Shown one piece after another: positions 33,362 through 41,083 of a DNA stretch of 64,000 nt. The stretch's first letter is position 1. Every line of letters begins with the position of its first letter. The position numbers were made by a program, and so were the translations under genes. This DNA comes from Rhizohabitans arisaemae (GTDB taxonomy: Bacteria > Actinomycetota > Actinomycetes > Streptosporangiales > Streptosporangiaceae): NCBI RefSeq assembly GCF_025996515.1, contig NZ_BLRH01000029.1, positions 682,001-746,000 on the forward strand, in the 5' to 3' direction. The notes under the pieces were generated by a model. That model searched no databases. It had not been told where the DNA came from and was given only the letters and a program-made list of their open reading frames with translations.

Positions 33362-36300
33362 GTGGCCTCGGACCCCCAGGATCCGCGCTCGCCGTGGTCG
33401 TCGCCGAGTGAGTCCGGCGACCGCGCCGGTCCGCCGCAGGGCCGATCCCGTGGCCTCCCCGAGACACCGCCGGCGCTGGAGCACGCGCCACCGGGCCCGG
33501 AGGGCGAGCGGGCGCCGGCGGGCGGTGACCGCGAATCGCCGTGGACCCTGCCGCCCTTCACCCCGTCGCCGGAGCCGAGCCGGGTCCGGCCCTACATCCA
33601 AGGTGAGTCCGCACCCCCGGTGATGTGGGCCGGCGAACCCCTGGCCGCCCCCGACGGGACGGGCGATCCGCCGGTCGCCGGACCCCCGGAGGAGAGGGAC
33701 GGCGCCACCCGGGAAGGCCGGAGAGGCCGCCCGTACTCCCGGCCCTACGCGGCGGCGCCGACCGAGCCCGACGAGGACCTCGCCCCCTGGGGCCCGTGGG
33801 ACAGGCGGGTGGCCTCGGGGCCTCCCGCCGGATCGCACCACGCGACCGCGGAGCCCGTACCGGAGGTCCTCCCCGGCGCGGCGGCCGCGCCCGGGCGTCC
33901 CGAGGACGGGGCCGGACCGCCCGAGGTGCTCCCGCCCGCCCTGCCCGAGCTGTCCCGCCGCCGCAGCGGCCCGACCCCGCCCAAAGGCCCCGGCAGGGGC
34001 GCCCGGCGGTTCGGCCCGCCCGAGCTCGACGACGAGGACTGGCTCGATCCGGCGGAAGACGACGACGGGGTGCCCGTCGAGGGCGGGTTCGACCCGGTGC
34101 CGGAGGACGTCCTCGCCGCCGACGGAACCCGCCGCAGGCCCACGGGCAGGCACAAGCGGCGCGGCTTCGGCGACATACCGCCGGAACGGCGCAGGCTGCT
34201 CGTCCCGATCGTCGTCGTCGCCGGTGTCGCGGCGCTGGCCGGGGCCGGGGCGCTGGTGCTGAACGCCTGGAGCACCCCGCCGGAGAAGTCCCTGATCGCC
34301 TTGGCGGCCGGGGAGGCGCGGCTCGGCGACGCTCAGTTCAAACCGCCGCCGGACGTCCGGGGCGACGGCGCCCGGCAGGTGCTCAACGGCGCCGCGGCGT
34401 GGGGGTCGACCGTCGTGGTCGTGGGCAGCGACTCCACGGCACCGGTGCCGCGGCCCCTGTTCATCGTCTCCGTCGACGGGGGGAAGCGGTGGCGGCTCGG
34501 CCAGGTGACCGGTTCCTCCGGGTCCGGCCTGGTCGGGCGGGTGGTGGGCGGAGCCGGCGGCTGGCTGGCGATCAGCACGGACGCGGGCGGCCCGGGGCCG
34601 CGCGGAATGTGGGTGAGCAAGGACGGGCAGAGCTGGGCCGGCGTGGACTCGGCCCGCCTGACGGCGTTCGGCCCGAACGAGCTCGTCCACGACGTCGTCC
34701 GTACCCAGAGCGGATATCTCGTGGTCGGGGCCTCGGCCCCCGGGGCCGACGGGCGCCGGGGACCGGCGGCCTGGACCTCGCCCGACGGAATCGGCTGGAA
34801 GCGCGTGGATCCCTCGCAGATCGGCGCGTCGAGTGTGCTCGGCGGAATCCGGGCGGTCGTGGCGCGGGGGGACTCGGTGGTCGCCCTCGCCGAGGCCGCG
34901 GGCGATCCGCGGTCCTCGATCCTGATGATGTCCCCGGACGGGGGACAGCGGTGGCAGCGGGTCGGCGGACGGTTCGGCCGGCTCCGCCCGGAGTCCGGCG
35001 GTCTGGCGCTCGCCCGCGGCGGCTTCGTCCTCCTGCCCGCCTTTCAACGGCCCGCCGGATCCCGTAAACCCGTGCCGGTCTACTGCTCGCGGGGCGGGGT
35101 GGAGTGGAAGGAATGCGGCGGCCTGGACGGACTCGCCGCCGACGGCCTGGGCGTCCGCGACCTGACCACCTCCAAGGCGGGGATGGCCGCGCTGGTGGAG
35201 ACCGGGCTGCGCCGCTTCGCCGTCTACACCAGCACCGACGGCAGGCGCTGGCGCCGGTCGACGGACCTGGGCTCGGTCTCCGGACGCCTGCGCGGCCTGG
35301 CGCTGACCGACGGCGGCACCGTCGTGGTGGGCGGGGACGAGAAGGTCGGGGACCTGGACAACCGCCCGGTCCTGCTCACCGCGGCGAAGGGCCGCCGGAC
35401 CGCCGTACGGGTCCCACCGCAGCGGATCCCCGGGTTGCGCCTCGCCTCCCGCGGGATCTACCGGCTCGCGGTGGGGGCACAGGACCGGATGGCGGTGGTC
35501 GGCGGATCCGCCGGCGACGCGGCGGTGTGGACGAGCCCGAACGGGAACACCTGGTCCAGGGCACGCGGCGGCCGCGCGGTGTTCGGCGGGGACAACCGCC
35601 AGGAGCTGCTGGACGTCGTCTCCGGGCCGCACGGCTGGCTGGCGGTGGGGAGCACGCAGACGACCCCCTCCAGGACCGAGCCGCTGCTGGTCGCCTCCGC
35701 GGACGGCGTCACCTGGCGCAAGGTCTCGGTCCGCGGGGATCAGCCCGCCGACCATCCCGCGCTCCGGGCGTTCGCCGTGGCGGCGGGCCCCAAGGGCTAC
35801 GTCGTCGCCGGGGAGGACCAGAGCACGACCGCGACCGTCGCCGCGCTCTGGCATTCGCCCGACGGCAAGCGGTTCACCCGGGTAACTCCCCCCAATGGGG
35901 GACAGGGCGTCCGCATCCACGACGTCGCCGCCACCCCCGGTGGTTTCGCCGCCGTGGGCGGCACCGGCTCCGGCGACCGGGAGAAGGGCGTGGCCTGGGT
36001 CTCAGCCGACGGGGTGACCTGGAGTCCGGCTCCGTGGATCGTCCCGGAGGAGGCCGCCGGCGCCGGGCTCCGGCACGTGGTCGCGCGGGGTCCGGAGCTG
36101 GTCGCGGTCGGCACGGCGCTGCAGGACGGGCGCAGCCGCCCGTTCGCCGCGCTCTCGGCGGACGGCGGGCGGGAGTGGAGCACCCACTTGCTGCCGGCCG
36201 ACGAGCCCGCGAACGTCGACGATCTCGCGGCGGGGCCGGACGGGCTGGTCGCCGTGGGGTCCGCGGGCCCGCCCGGTGCCGAGGACAGTGCGGCGTGGGT

Positions 36301-36478
36301 GTCGGTGGACGGCCGGACCTGGGAGAGCCAGACCTTCGCCGCGGTCGACCTGATGGGGGCCGGTGTGCAGCGACTCGGCACCGTCGCGGTGAGCGGCAAC
36401 CAGGTGGTGGCGATCGGCCGGAGCACCACCTATTCGGCGGACCACCTGACGGTGTGGCGGACGAGCCTCAACCGATGA
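33362..36478 (+). CDS. Large membrane-anchored protein with sialidase/beta-propeller-type repeats
   Basis: 1,038 residues from GTG 33362, which has AAGGAGGT seven bases upstream. Residues ~1-270 are cytoplasmic, disordered, Pro/Glu/Arg-rich; a basic patch (GRHKRRGFGDIPPERRRLLV) leads to one membrane helix (about 278-302). The remaining ~730 residues are outside and carry repeated blades with BNR/Asp-box-like cores: SVDGGKRWRLG, SKDGQSWAG, TSPDGIGWKRV, STDGRRWRRS, TSPNGNTWSRA, SADGVTWRKV, SPDGKRFTRV, SADGVTWSPA, SADGGREWST and SVDGRTWES. This is a two-propeller-size surface sensor or binding protein; no catalytic residues of a sialidase were identified. It converges with the NUDIX gene, overlapping by 11 bp. 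Confidence 0.8.
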   Translation: MASDPQDPRSPWSSPSESGDRAGPPQGRSRGLPETPPALEHAPPGPEGERAPAGGDRESPWTLPPFTPSPEPSRVRPYIQGESAPPVMWAGEPLAAPDGTGDPPVAGPPEERDGATREGRRGRPYSRPYAAAPTEPDEDLAPWGPWDRRVASGPPAGSHHATAEPVPEVLPGAAAAPGRPEDGAGPPEVLPPALPELSRRRSGPTPPKGPGRGARRFGPPELDDEDWLDPAEDDDGVPVEGGFDPVPEDVLAADGTRRRPTGRHKRRGFGDIPPERRRLLVPIVVVAGVAALAGAGALVLNAWSTPPEKSLIALAAGEARLGDAQFKPPPDVRGDGARQVLNGAAAWGSTVVVVGSDSTAPVPRPLFIVSVDGGKRWRLGQVTGSSGSGLVGRVVGGAGGWLAISTDAGGPGPRGMWVSKDGQSWAGVDSARLTAFGPNELVHDVVRTQSGYLVVGASAPGADGRRGPAAWTSPDGIGWKRVDPSQIGASSVLGGIRAVVARGDSVVALAEAAGDPRSSILMMSPDGGQRWQRVGGRFGRLRPESGGLALARGGFVLLPAFQRPAGSRKPVPVYCSRGGVEWKECGGLDGLAADGLGVRDLTTSKAGMAALVETGLRRFAVYTSTDGRRWRRSTDLGSVSGRLRGLALTDGGTVVVGGDEKVGDLDNRPVLLTAAKGRRTAVRVPPQRIPGLRLASRGIYRLAVGAQDRMAVVGGSAGDAAVWTSPNGNTWSRARGGRAVFGGDNRQELLDVVSGPHGWLAVGSTQTTPSRTEPLLVASADGVTWRKVSVRGDQPADHPALRAFAVAAGPKGYVVAGEDQSTTATVAALWHSPDGKRFTRVTPPNGGQGVRIHDVAATPGGFAAVGGTGSGDREKGVAWVSADGVTWSPAPWIVPEEAAGAGLRHVVARGPELVAVGTALQDGRSRPFAALSADGGREWSTHLLPADEPANVDDLAAGPDGLVAVGSAGPPGAEDSAAWVSVDGRTWESQTFAAVDLMGAGVQRLGTVAVSGNQVVAIGRSTTYSADHLTVWRTSLNR

Positions 36479-36857
36479 GATCCCATTCCCGGAGCGCGTC
36501 CAGCAGGCCGGGGACGAGCGGCATCCGGACCAGGTCGTCGTCGGGGAACCAGCCCGCGTCGACGGCGTCGTCCCCGGCGCGGAGCCGCCCCGCCGTCACC
36601 GAGGCGAGATAGTCGTAGATCTCGTAGACGCCGTGCTCGGCGGGTCGCTCGACCCGCCCGGCCAGCCGTCCCACGGTGACGGTGAGCCCGGTCTCCTCGC
36701 GGAGCTCGCGGATCACGGCGGCCGTGTCGGACTCGCCCGGCGCGACCTTCCCGCCGGGGAGTGACCAGAGCCCGGCTCCCGGCGGGTTGGCACGGCGAAT
36801 GAGCAGCAGCCGGTCCTCGCCGTCCCGGACCACCGCGCCGACACATCGAACACGCAC
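36468..36857 (-). CDS. NUDIX hydrolase
   Basis: 129 residues from GTG 36857 (VRVRCVGAVVRDG). The Nudix box G-x5-E-x7-REUxEExGU is complete: GGKVAPGESDTAAVIRELRE continuing into ETGL. Such enzymes cleave nucleoside diphosphates linked to other moieties (oxidised dNTPs, sugar nucleotides), with Mg2+. Short and single-domain, MutT-like. The 61-bp gap to the divergent DUF6758 gene is its promoter region; its 3' end overlaps the propeller gene. Confidence 0.88.
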   Translation of the reverse strand: MRVRCVGAVVRDGEDRLLLIRRANPPGAGLWSLPGGKVAPGESDTAAVIRELREETGLTVTVGRLAGRVERPAEHGVYEIYDYLASVTAGRLRAGDDAVDAGWFPDDDLVRMPLVPGLLDALREWDLIG

Positions 36858-36918
36858 GGAACCAAGATTACGGGGAAGTAAGCTTGAGAGGGGAGGCGAG
36901 AGGGCACTGTCAGAAATC

Positions 36919-37545
36919 ATGAGAGCCGCGCCCAGGTGTCCGCGGTGTTTCCGCCCGCTGCACGCGCCGGATCTGTGGTCCAGCGCGTGGCGCTGTGATG
37001 CGCACGGGGAGGTTCTCCCGTACCGGCCCGCACGCCCCTCGCCGGAGGCGATGGCCGAGCTCCGGCGATTCACCCGGGTTCCGCTGTGGTTGCCGTGGCC
37101 GCTCCCGACGGCGTGGCTGGTGACGGGGTTCGGCACCGCGGGGGACGAGCGTACCGGCGGCCGGGCGGGTGTGGTGGCGCTCTCCGGTCCCTCCTTCTCC
37201 GACGGCCCCGCCGACCTGCTCCTCATCGCGGAGGAGCCGGGGACGGGTTTGGGGGCCGCGTTCGCCGGTTTGGAGGGGCCCGACCCCGGGGCCGGCTTCG
37301 ATCAGGGGCCGCCCCACGCGAAGGTGGACGTCTTCGGTCGCCCGACGCCGCTGTGGTGCGTGGATTCGGCGGAGGACCGGGCCGTCTACGTGGGGGAGGC
37401 ACTGGGCAACTGGCTGTGGGCCGTGGCCTGGCCGGCCGACGCGGGGTGCCTGGTGGCCATCGAGCGTCTCGCCCTTTCCGATCTCCGGGAATACGACCCG
37501 GACGTCCCGTTCGGCGCGACCACCCCACGGATAGGAGAGCTTTGA
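36919..37545 (+). CDS. DUF6758 protein with N-terminal zinc ribbon
   Basis: 208 residues, ATG 36919. N-terminal CPRCFRPLHAPDLWSSAWRC is a compact zinc-ribbon-like knuckle; the body (VPLWLPWPLPTAWLVTGFGT, PADLLLIAEEPGTGLGAAFA, KVDVFGRPTPLWCVD, ALGNWLWAVAWPADAGCLVA) agrees with a family common in Streptomyces and relatives, which I recall as DUF6758. The stop overlaps the next start (TTGA), so it is coupled to the PHP-domain gene. Function unknown. Confidence 0.78.
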   Translation: MRAAPRCPRCFRPLHAPDLWSSAWRCDAHGEVLPYRPARPSPEAMAELRRFTRVPLWLPWPLPTAWLVTGFGTAGDERTGGRAGVVALSGPSFSDGPADLLLIAEEPGTGLGAAFAGLEGPDPGAGFDQGPPHAKVDVFGRPTPLWCVDSAEDRAVYVGEALGNWLWAVAWPADAGCLVAIERLALSDLREYDPDVPFGATTPRIGEL

Positions 37546-38414
37546 CCGGACCCCGCATCGATCTGCACAGCCACAGCAACGCCTCCGACGGCACGGAGCC
37601 GCCCGCCGGCGTGGCCCGGCGGGCGAAGGCCGCCGGGCTCGACGTTTTCGCCCTCACCGATCACGATACGGTCTCCGGGCTCGCCGAGGCGGGCGCCGAG
37701 GCGGCGCGGCTGGGCATCACCCTGATCCCGGGGATGGAGTTGTCCTGCCGACGCGACGGCCGCGCCATCCACCTTCTGGTCTACCTCTTCGATCCCGGCC
37801 ACCCCGAGCTGGCCGCCGAGTGCGCGCGGATCAGGGACGCCCGGGTCGGCCGGGCCAGGGACATCGTGGACCGGCTGATCGGGCTCGACGTCCCGATCAC
37901 CTGGGATCGGGTCGCCGCGCTGGCCGGCGGCGGGGTGGTGGGCCGGGCGCACATCGCCAGGGCGATGGTCGAGGTCGGCGTGATCGACACCGTCCAGGAC
38001 GCGTTCACCCCGGAGTGGATCGGTACGGGCGGGCGCGCCCACGTGACGCGCTACGCGCTCGACCCCGCACCCGCCGTACGACTCGCGCGGGCCGCGGGCG
38101 GTGTGCCGGTGCTCGCGCACGCGTGGGCGCCGACCAGGGGCGGCGCGATGCCGGCCGAGTGGCTCGCCGAGCTGGCGGAGGCGGGGCTGTTCGGCGTGGA
38201 GGCGGACCATCCGCAGCACGATCCGGCCGCCCGGGCCGAACTGCGCGGCCTGGCCAAGGAGCTGGGGCTGGCCGTCACCGGCTCCAGCGACGACCACGGG
38301 GAGTTCACCGGCCACCGCCTCGGCTGCGAGACCACCTCCCCCGAGACGCTGGAGAGGCTGATCGCCGAGGCTCGGGGAGCGTCGGGCCCAACGACGCCGG
38401 AGCGCTTATCGTGA
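37542..38414 (+). CDS. PHP-domain metal-dependent phosphoesterase (3',5'-nucleoside bisphosphate phosphatase-like)
   Basis: 290 residues from a TTG that overlaps the previous stop; AGGAGAG precedes it. PHP motifs: IDLHSHSNASDGTEPP (HxHxxxSDG), FALTDHDTVSG, GMELSC (metal Glu), a middle GGGVVGRAHIARAMVE, then VPVLAHAW and TGSSDDHGE. This layout is that of RNase AM/YciV-type enzymes that hydrolyse 3',5'-nucleoside bisphosphates or trim short RNAs 5'-3' with three metals. Rare TTG start. Confidence 0.87.
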   Translation: MTGPRIDLHSHSNASDGTEPPAGVARRAKAAGLDVFALTDHDTVSGLAEAGAEAARLGITLIPGMELSCRRDGRAIHLLVYLFDPGHPELAAECARIRDARVGRARDIVDRLIGLDVPITWDRVAALAGGGVVGRAHIARAMVEVGVIDTVQDAFTPEWIGTGGRAHVTRYALDPAPAVRLARAAGGVPVLAHAWAPTRGGAMPAEWLAELAEAGLFGVEADHPQHDPAARAELRGLAKELGLAVTGSSDDHGEFTGHRLGCETTSPETLERLIAEARGASGPTTPERLS

Positions 38415-38442
38415 GCCGCCCGCGCCGGTAAGGTCTCATGGC

Positions 38443-39156
38443 GTGACAGCGCGCATTGAGAAAGTCGTGACCACCGGAACCGTGAGCATCGACGACGTCG
38501 AGCACGAGGTGGAGAACAACACCTGGATCATCGGGGACGACGACGAGGTCATCGTCGTCGACCCGGGCCGGGACCACGAAGCGATCCTGAAGCAGGTGGG
38601 TGAGCGGGTCGTGCTCGCCGTGATCTGTACACACGGGTTCGCCGATCATGTCGGCGCGGCCCTGGAGGTGGCCGAGCGTGACGAGGCCATGGTGGCGCTC
38701 CACCCCAAGGACCGGATCCTGTGGCGCGAGACCTGGGCGGACACCACCCCGGACATCGACATGGAGGAGGAGGGCCGCTTCCAGGTGGCCGACGTGGAGC
38801 TGGAGGTGCTGCACACCCCGGGGGTCAGCGCCGGCGGCACCGCGCTCCTGTGCGAGGGCCTGCAGGCGGTCTTCACCGGCAAGACGTTGAACGCAGACGG
38901 CCCCGGCCGTCTCGGCGGGGTCTTTCCCGACCTGTCCCTGGAGCTCACCACGATCGGGGAGAAGCTCTTCACCCTCTCCGGCGACACCCGCGTCCTGCCG
39001 GCGCACGGCGAGGAGACGACCATCGCCGACCAGGAGCGTCACTTCGACGACTGGATCGCCGGCCGGCTCGAGTCCAAGGATCAGGACGACCCGGACGACG
39101 AGGATGAGGACGACGACGAGGACGAGGACGAGCAGGAGGAAGCCGACGGCAAGTGA
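38443..39156 (+). CDS. Metallo-beta-lactamase-fold protein with degraded metal site (probable pseudoenzyme)
   Basis: 237 residues, GTG 38443. The fold is obvious (NNTWIIGDDDEVIVVDPGRD, AVICTHGFADHVGAALEVAE, LEVLHTPGVSAGGTALLC). However three of the usual metal ligands are changed: HxHxDH reads H64-G-F66-A-D68-H69 (second His to Phe), the HTPGH His is Val128, and the bridging Asp of GDT is Lys147 (FTGKTLNADG). The last His (AHG, 188) is kept. A classical glyoxalase II-type dinuclear site is therefore not possible. The C-terminus is a run of Asp/Glu (about residues 212-235). Confidence 0.85.
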   Translation: MTARIEKVVTTGTVSIDDVEHEVENNTWIIGDDDEVIVVDPGRDHEAILKQVGERVVLAVICTHGFADHVGAALEVAERDEAMVALHPKDRILWRETWADTTPDIDMEEEGRFQVADVELEVLHTPGVSAGGTALLCEGLQAVFTGKTLNADGPGRLGGVFPDLSLELTTIGEKLFTLSGDTRVLPAHGEETTIADQERHFDDWIAGRLESKDQDDPDDEDEDDDEDEDEQEEADGK

Positions 39157-39216
39157 GGCGGCCGCGCCCGGGAACCCCCGGCCTGGGCGTGCGCCGCGGC
39201 TGAGAGCGGAGCGAGC

Positions 39217-40065
39217 ATGACGCAGCTGGGACTGGAGGGGATGCCGAGCAGGCTCTACCCCTGTACTCCGGCACGCCTGAACACCTGGCTGGACTGCCGG
39301 AGACGTTACCGGTTCACCTACCTTGACCGGCCCACGCCGCCCAAGGGCCCCCGGTGGGCGCACAACAGCGTCGGCTCCTCGGTGCACAACGCGCTCGCGG
39401 GCTGGTGGCGGCTGCCTCCGGCCCGGCGCGACCCCGCCGCGGCGGAGCGGCTCGTGTTCACCGGCTGGATCTCCGAGGGTTTCCGGGACGAGCGGCAGTC
39501 GGCGGCCTGGCGGTCCCGGGCGCAGGGGATGGTGTCGGCCTACGTGTCCGGGCTGGATCCGGCCGACGAACCGGTGGGCGTGGAACGCACGGTGGCCGCC
39601 AAGACCGCGGTGATCGCGGTCTCCGGCCGGGTCGACCGGCTGGACCGGCGCGGTGACGAGCTGGTGGTGGTCGACTACAAGACGGGCCGGCGTGCGCTCA
39701 CGGTCGACGACGCCCGGTCCTCCCTCGCGCTGGCGATCTACGCGATGGCCTCCGCGCGGATGATGCACCGGGTCTGCCGCCGGGTCGAACTCCACCATCT
39801 CCCCTCCGGGTCGGTACTCGCCTGGGAGCACACGCCGGAGTCGCTGGCCCGGCACGTGGAGCGGGCCGAGCAGGTGGCCGTGGAGGCGTCGGCCGCGGAC
39901 GAGGCATATCGGGACGGAGCGGGTACGGAAGGGCTGTTCGCCCCGAATCCCGGACCGCTCTGCGGGTGGTGTGACTTCCGGCAGAGCTGTCCGGAGGGGA
40001 TGCGGGCCGCGCCCGCCCACCGGCCGTGGGCGGGCCTGCCGGAGGACGACGGCCCGGCGGCCTGA
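39217..40065 (+). CDS. RecB-like PD-(D/E)XK nuclease with probable Fe-S cluster
   Basis: 282 residues. The nuclease core shows an early LNTWLDCRRRYRFTYLDRP, then GRVDRLDRRGDELVVVDYKT (the D-x-n-D/E-x-K motif; VVDYKTG) and a C-terminal CGWCDFRQSC. The Cys in LDCRRRY plus this triple-Cys end match the 4Fe-4S staple of AddB/RecB-family exonucleases (Cas4-like size). No helicase domain is fused. A role in DNA repair or mRNA/plasmid degradation is inferred from family only. Its stop abuts the convergent hydrolase gene. Confidence 0.85.
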   Translation: MTQLGLEGMPSRLYPCTPARLNTWLDCRRRYRFTYLDRPTPPKGPRWAHNSVGSSVHNALAGWWRLPPARRDPAAAERLVFTGWISEGFRDERQSAAWRSRAQGMVSAYVSGLDPADEPVGVERTVAAKTAVIAVSGRVDRLDRRGDELVVVDYKTGRRALTVDDARSSLALAIYAMASARMMHRVCRRVELHHLPSGSVLAWEHTPESLARHVERAEQVAVEASAADEAYRDGAGTEGLFAPNPGPLCGWCDFRQSCPEGMRAAPAHRPWAGLPEDDGPAA

Positions 40066-40965
40066 TCAGCCGGCCGCCGACCGCCGCACGGTGGGGGCGG
40101 AGGCGATCGCGCTGCGCTCGGCTTCGCTCCAGAACCGGTTGAGCGCGGCGGCCGTGGTCTCGGGGGCCTCCACACAGGGCGAGTGGGCGGCACTCGGCAC
40201 GACCACGCATTCGGCGTTCAGGCGCTGGGCCATCTCGGCTTGGACCAGGGGGGACCAGACGTCGTCGCGCTCGCCGCACAGCACGAGTTTGGGCACCTGG
40301 TGCTCGGCCAGCTCGTCGCAGCGGTCCGGGGCGGAGAGCAGCTCCCGGCACATGCCGATCAGGCCGGCGGTGGAGTTGGCGAGCATGCGCTTGCGGAGGA
40401 AGTCGATGACGTCGTCCGGGGTTCCGGAGGCGATGGCGTCGGGCTCCATCCGGGTGTTCCAGATCGTCTCGATCCCCTCGACGGGCAGTCGCTCGATGAG
40501 CATCCGGGCGCCCCCTCGCCGGCTGCCGGTGAGGGCCGCGGGACCGGAGCTCATCAGGGTGAACGAGGCGACGCCGACCTTGCCGGCCAGGACGGTTTCC
40601 CGGCAGACCAGGCCGCCGAAGGAGTGCCCGACCAGGTGGACCGGCTCGCCGAGCGAGGCGATGATCGATTCGATGTCCTCGCCGAGTGCCGCACAGCTGT
40701 AGGCGAGGGGGTCGTCGGGGCCGATGGTCTCGTACTGCCCGCGCATGTCGATCGTGAGGATCCGGCGCCCGGCCTGGGCGAGGGTCTGGAGCACGGAGAT
40801 GAAGTCCTCCTTGCTCCCGGTGAGGCCGGGGACGAGCAGGGCGGGCCATCTCTCCGCGACACCGTTGACCGGCAACGCCTCCAGGGCTGCGAAGGTGCCG
40901 GTCTCGGTGCGAACCGCGTACGGGCTCACGCCCGGCGGCAGGGTAAGGAATCGCGGCGTACTCAC
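40066..40965 (-). CDS. Alpha/beta hydrolase
   Basis: 299 residues. HLVGHSFGGLV is the nucleophile elbow (GHSFG), with the oxyanion region VPGLTGSKEDFISVL, an acid near LCGERDDVWSPL and the catalytic His in PSAAHSPCVEAP. Broad esterase/lipase or epoxide-hydrolase-like family; substrate unknown. Cytoplasmic, no signal peptide. It lies between the nuclease and rhlE genes; in Mycobacterium a lipase (lipV) is also found near this gene group, but orthology is not claimed. Confidence 0.86.
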   Translation of the reverse strand: MSTPRFLTLPPGVSPYAVRTETGTFAALEALPVNGVAERWPALLVPGLTGSKEDFISVLQTLAQAGRRILTIDMRGQYETIGPDDPLAYSCAALGEDIESIIASLGEPVHLVGHSFGGLVCRETVLAGKVGVASFTLMSSGPAALTGSRRGGARMLIERLPVEGIETIWNTRMEPDAIASGTPDDVIDFLRKRMLANSTAGLIGMCRELLSAPDRCDELAEHQVPKLVLCGERDDVWSPLVQAEMAQRLNAECVVVPSAAHSPCVEAPETTAAALNRFWSEAERSAIASAPTVRRSAAG

Positions 40966-41083
40966 GTGGCACCACGATACCCAGCGTCCTGGGGGAGGAC
41001 ACCGGCTAAATATCTTTGTTGGTTACCTTGGTGGTGGTCCGGTCCGGGACGGCACGCGATGGCCTGCACGGGCTGTCATCCCC

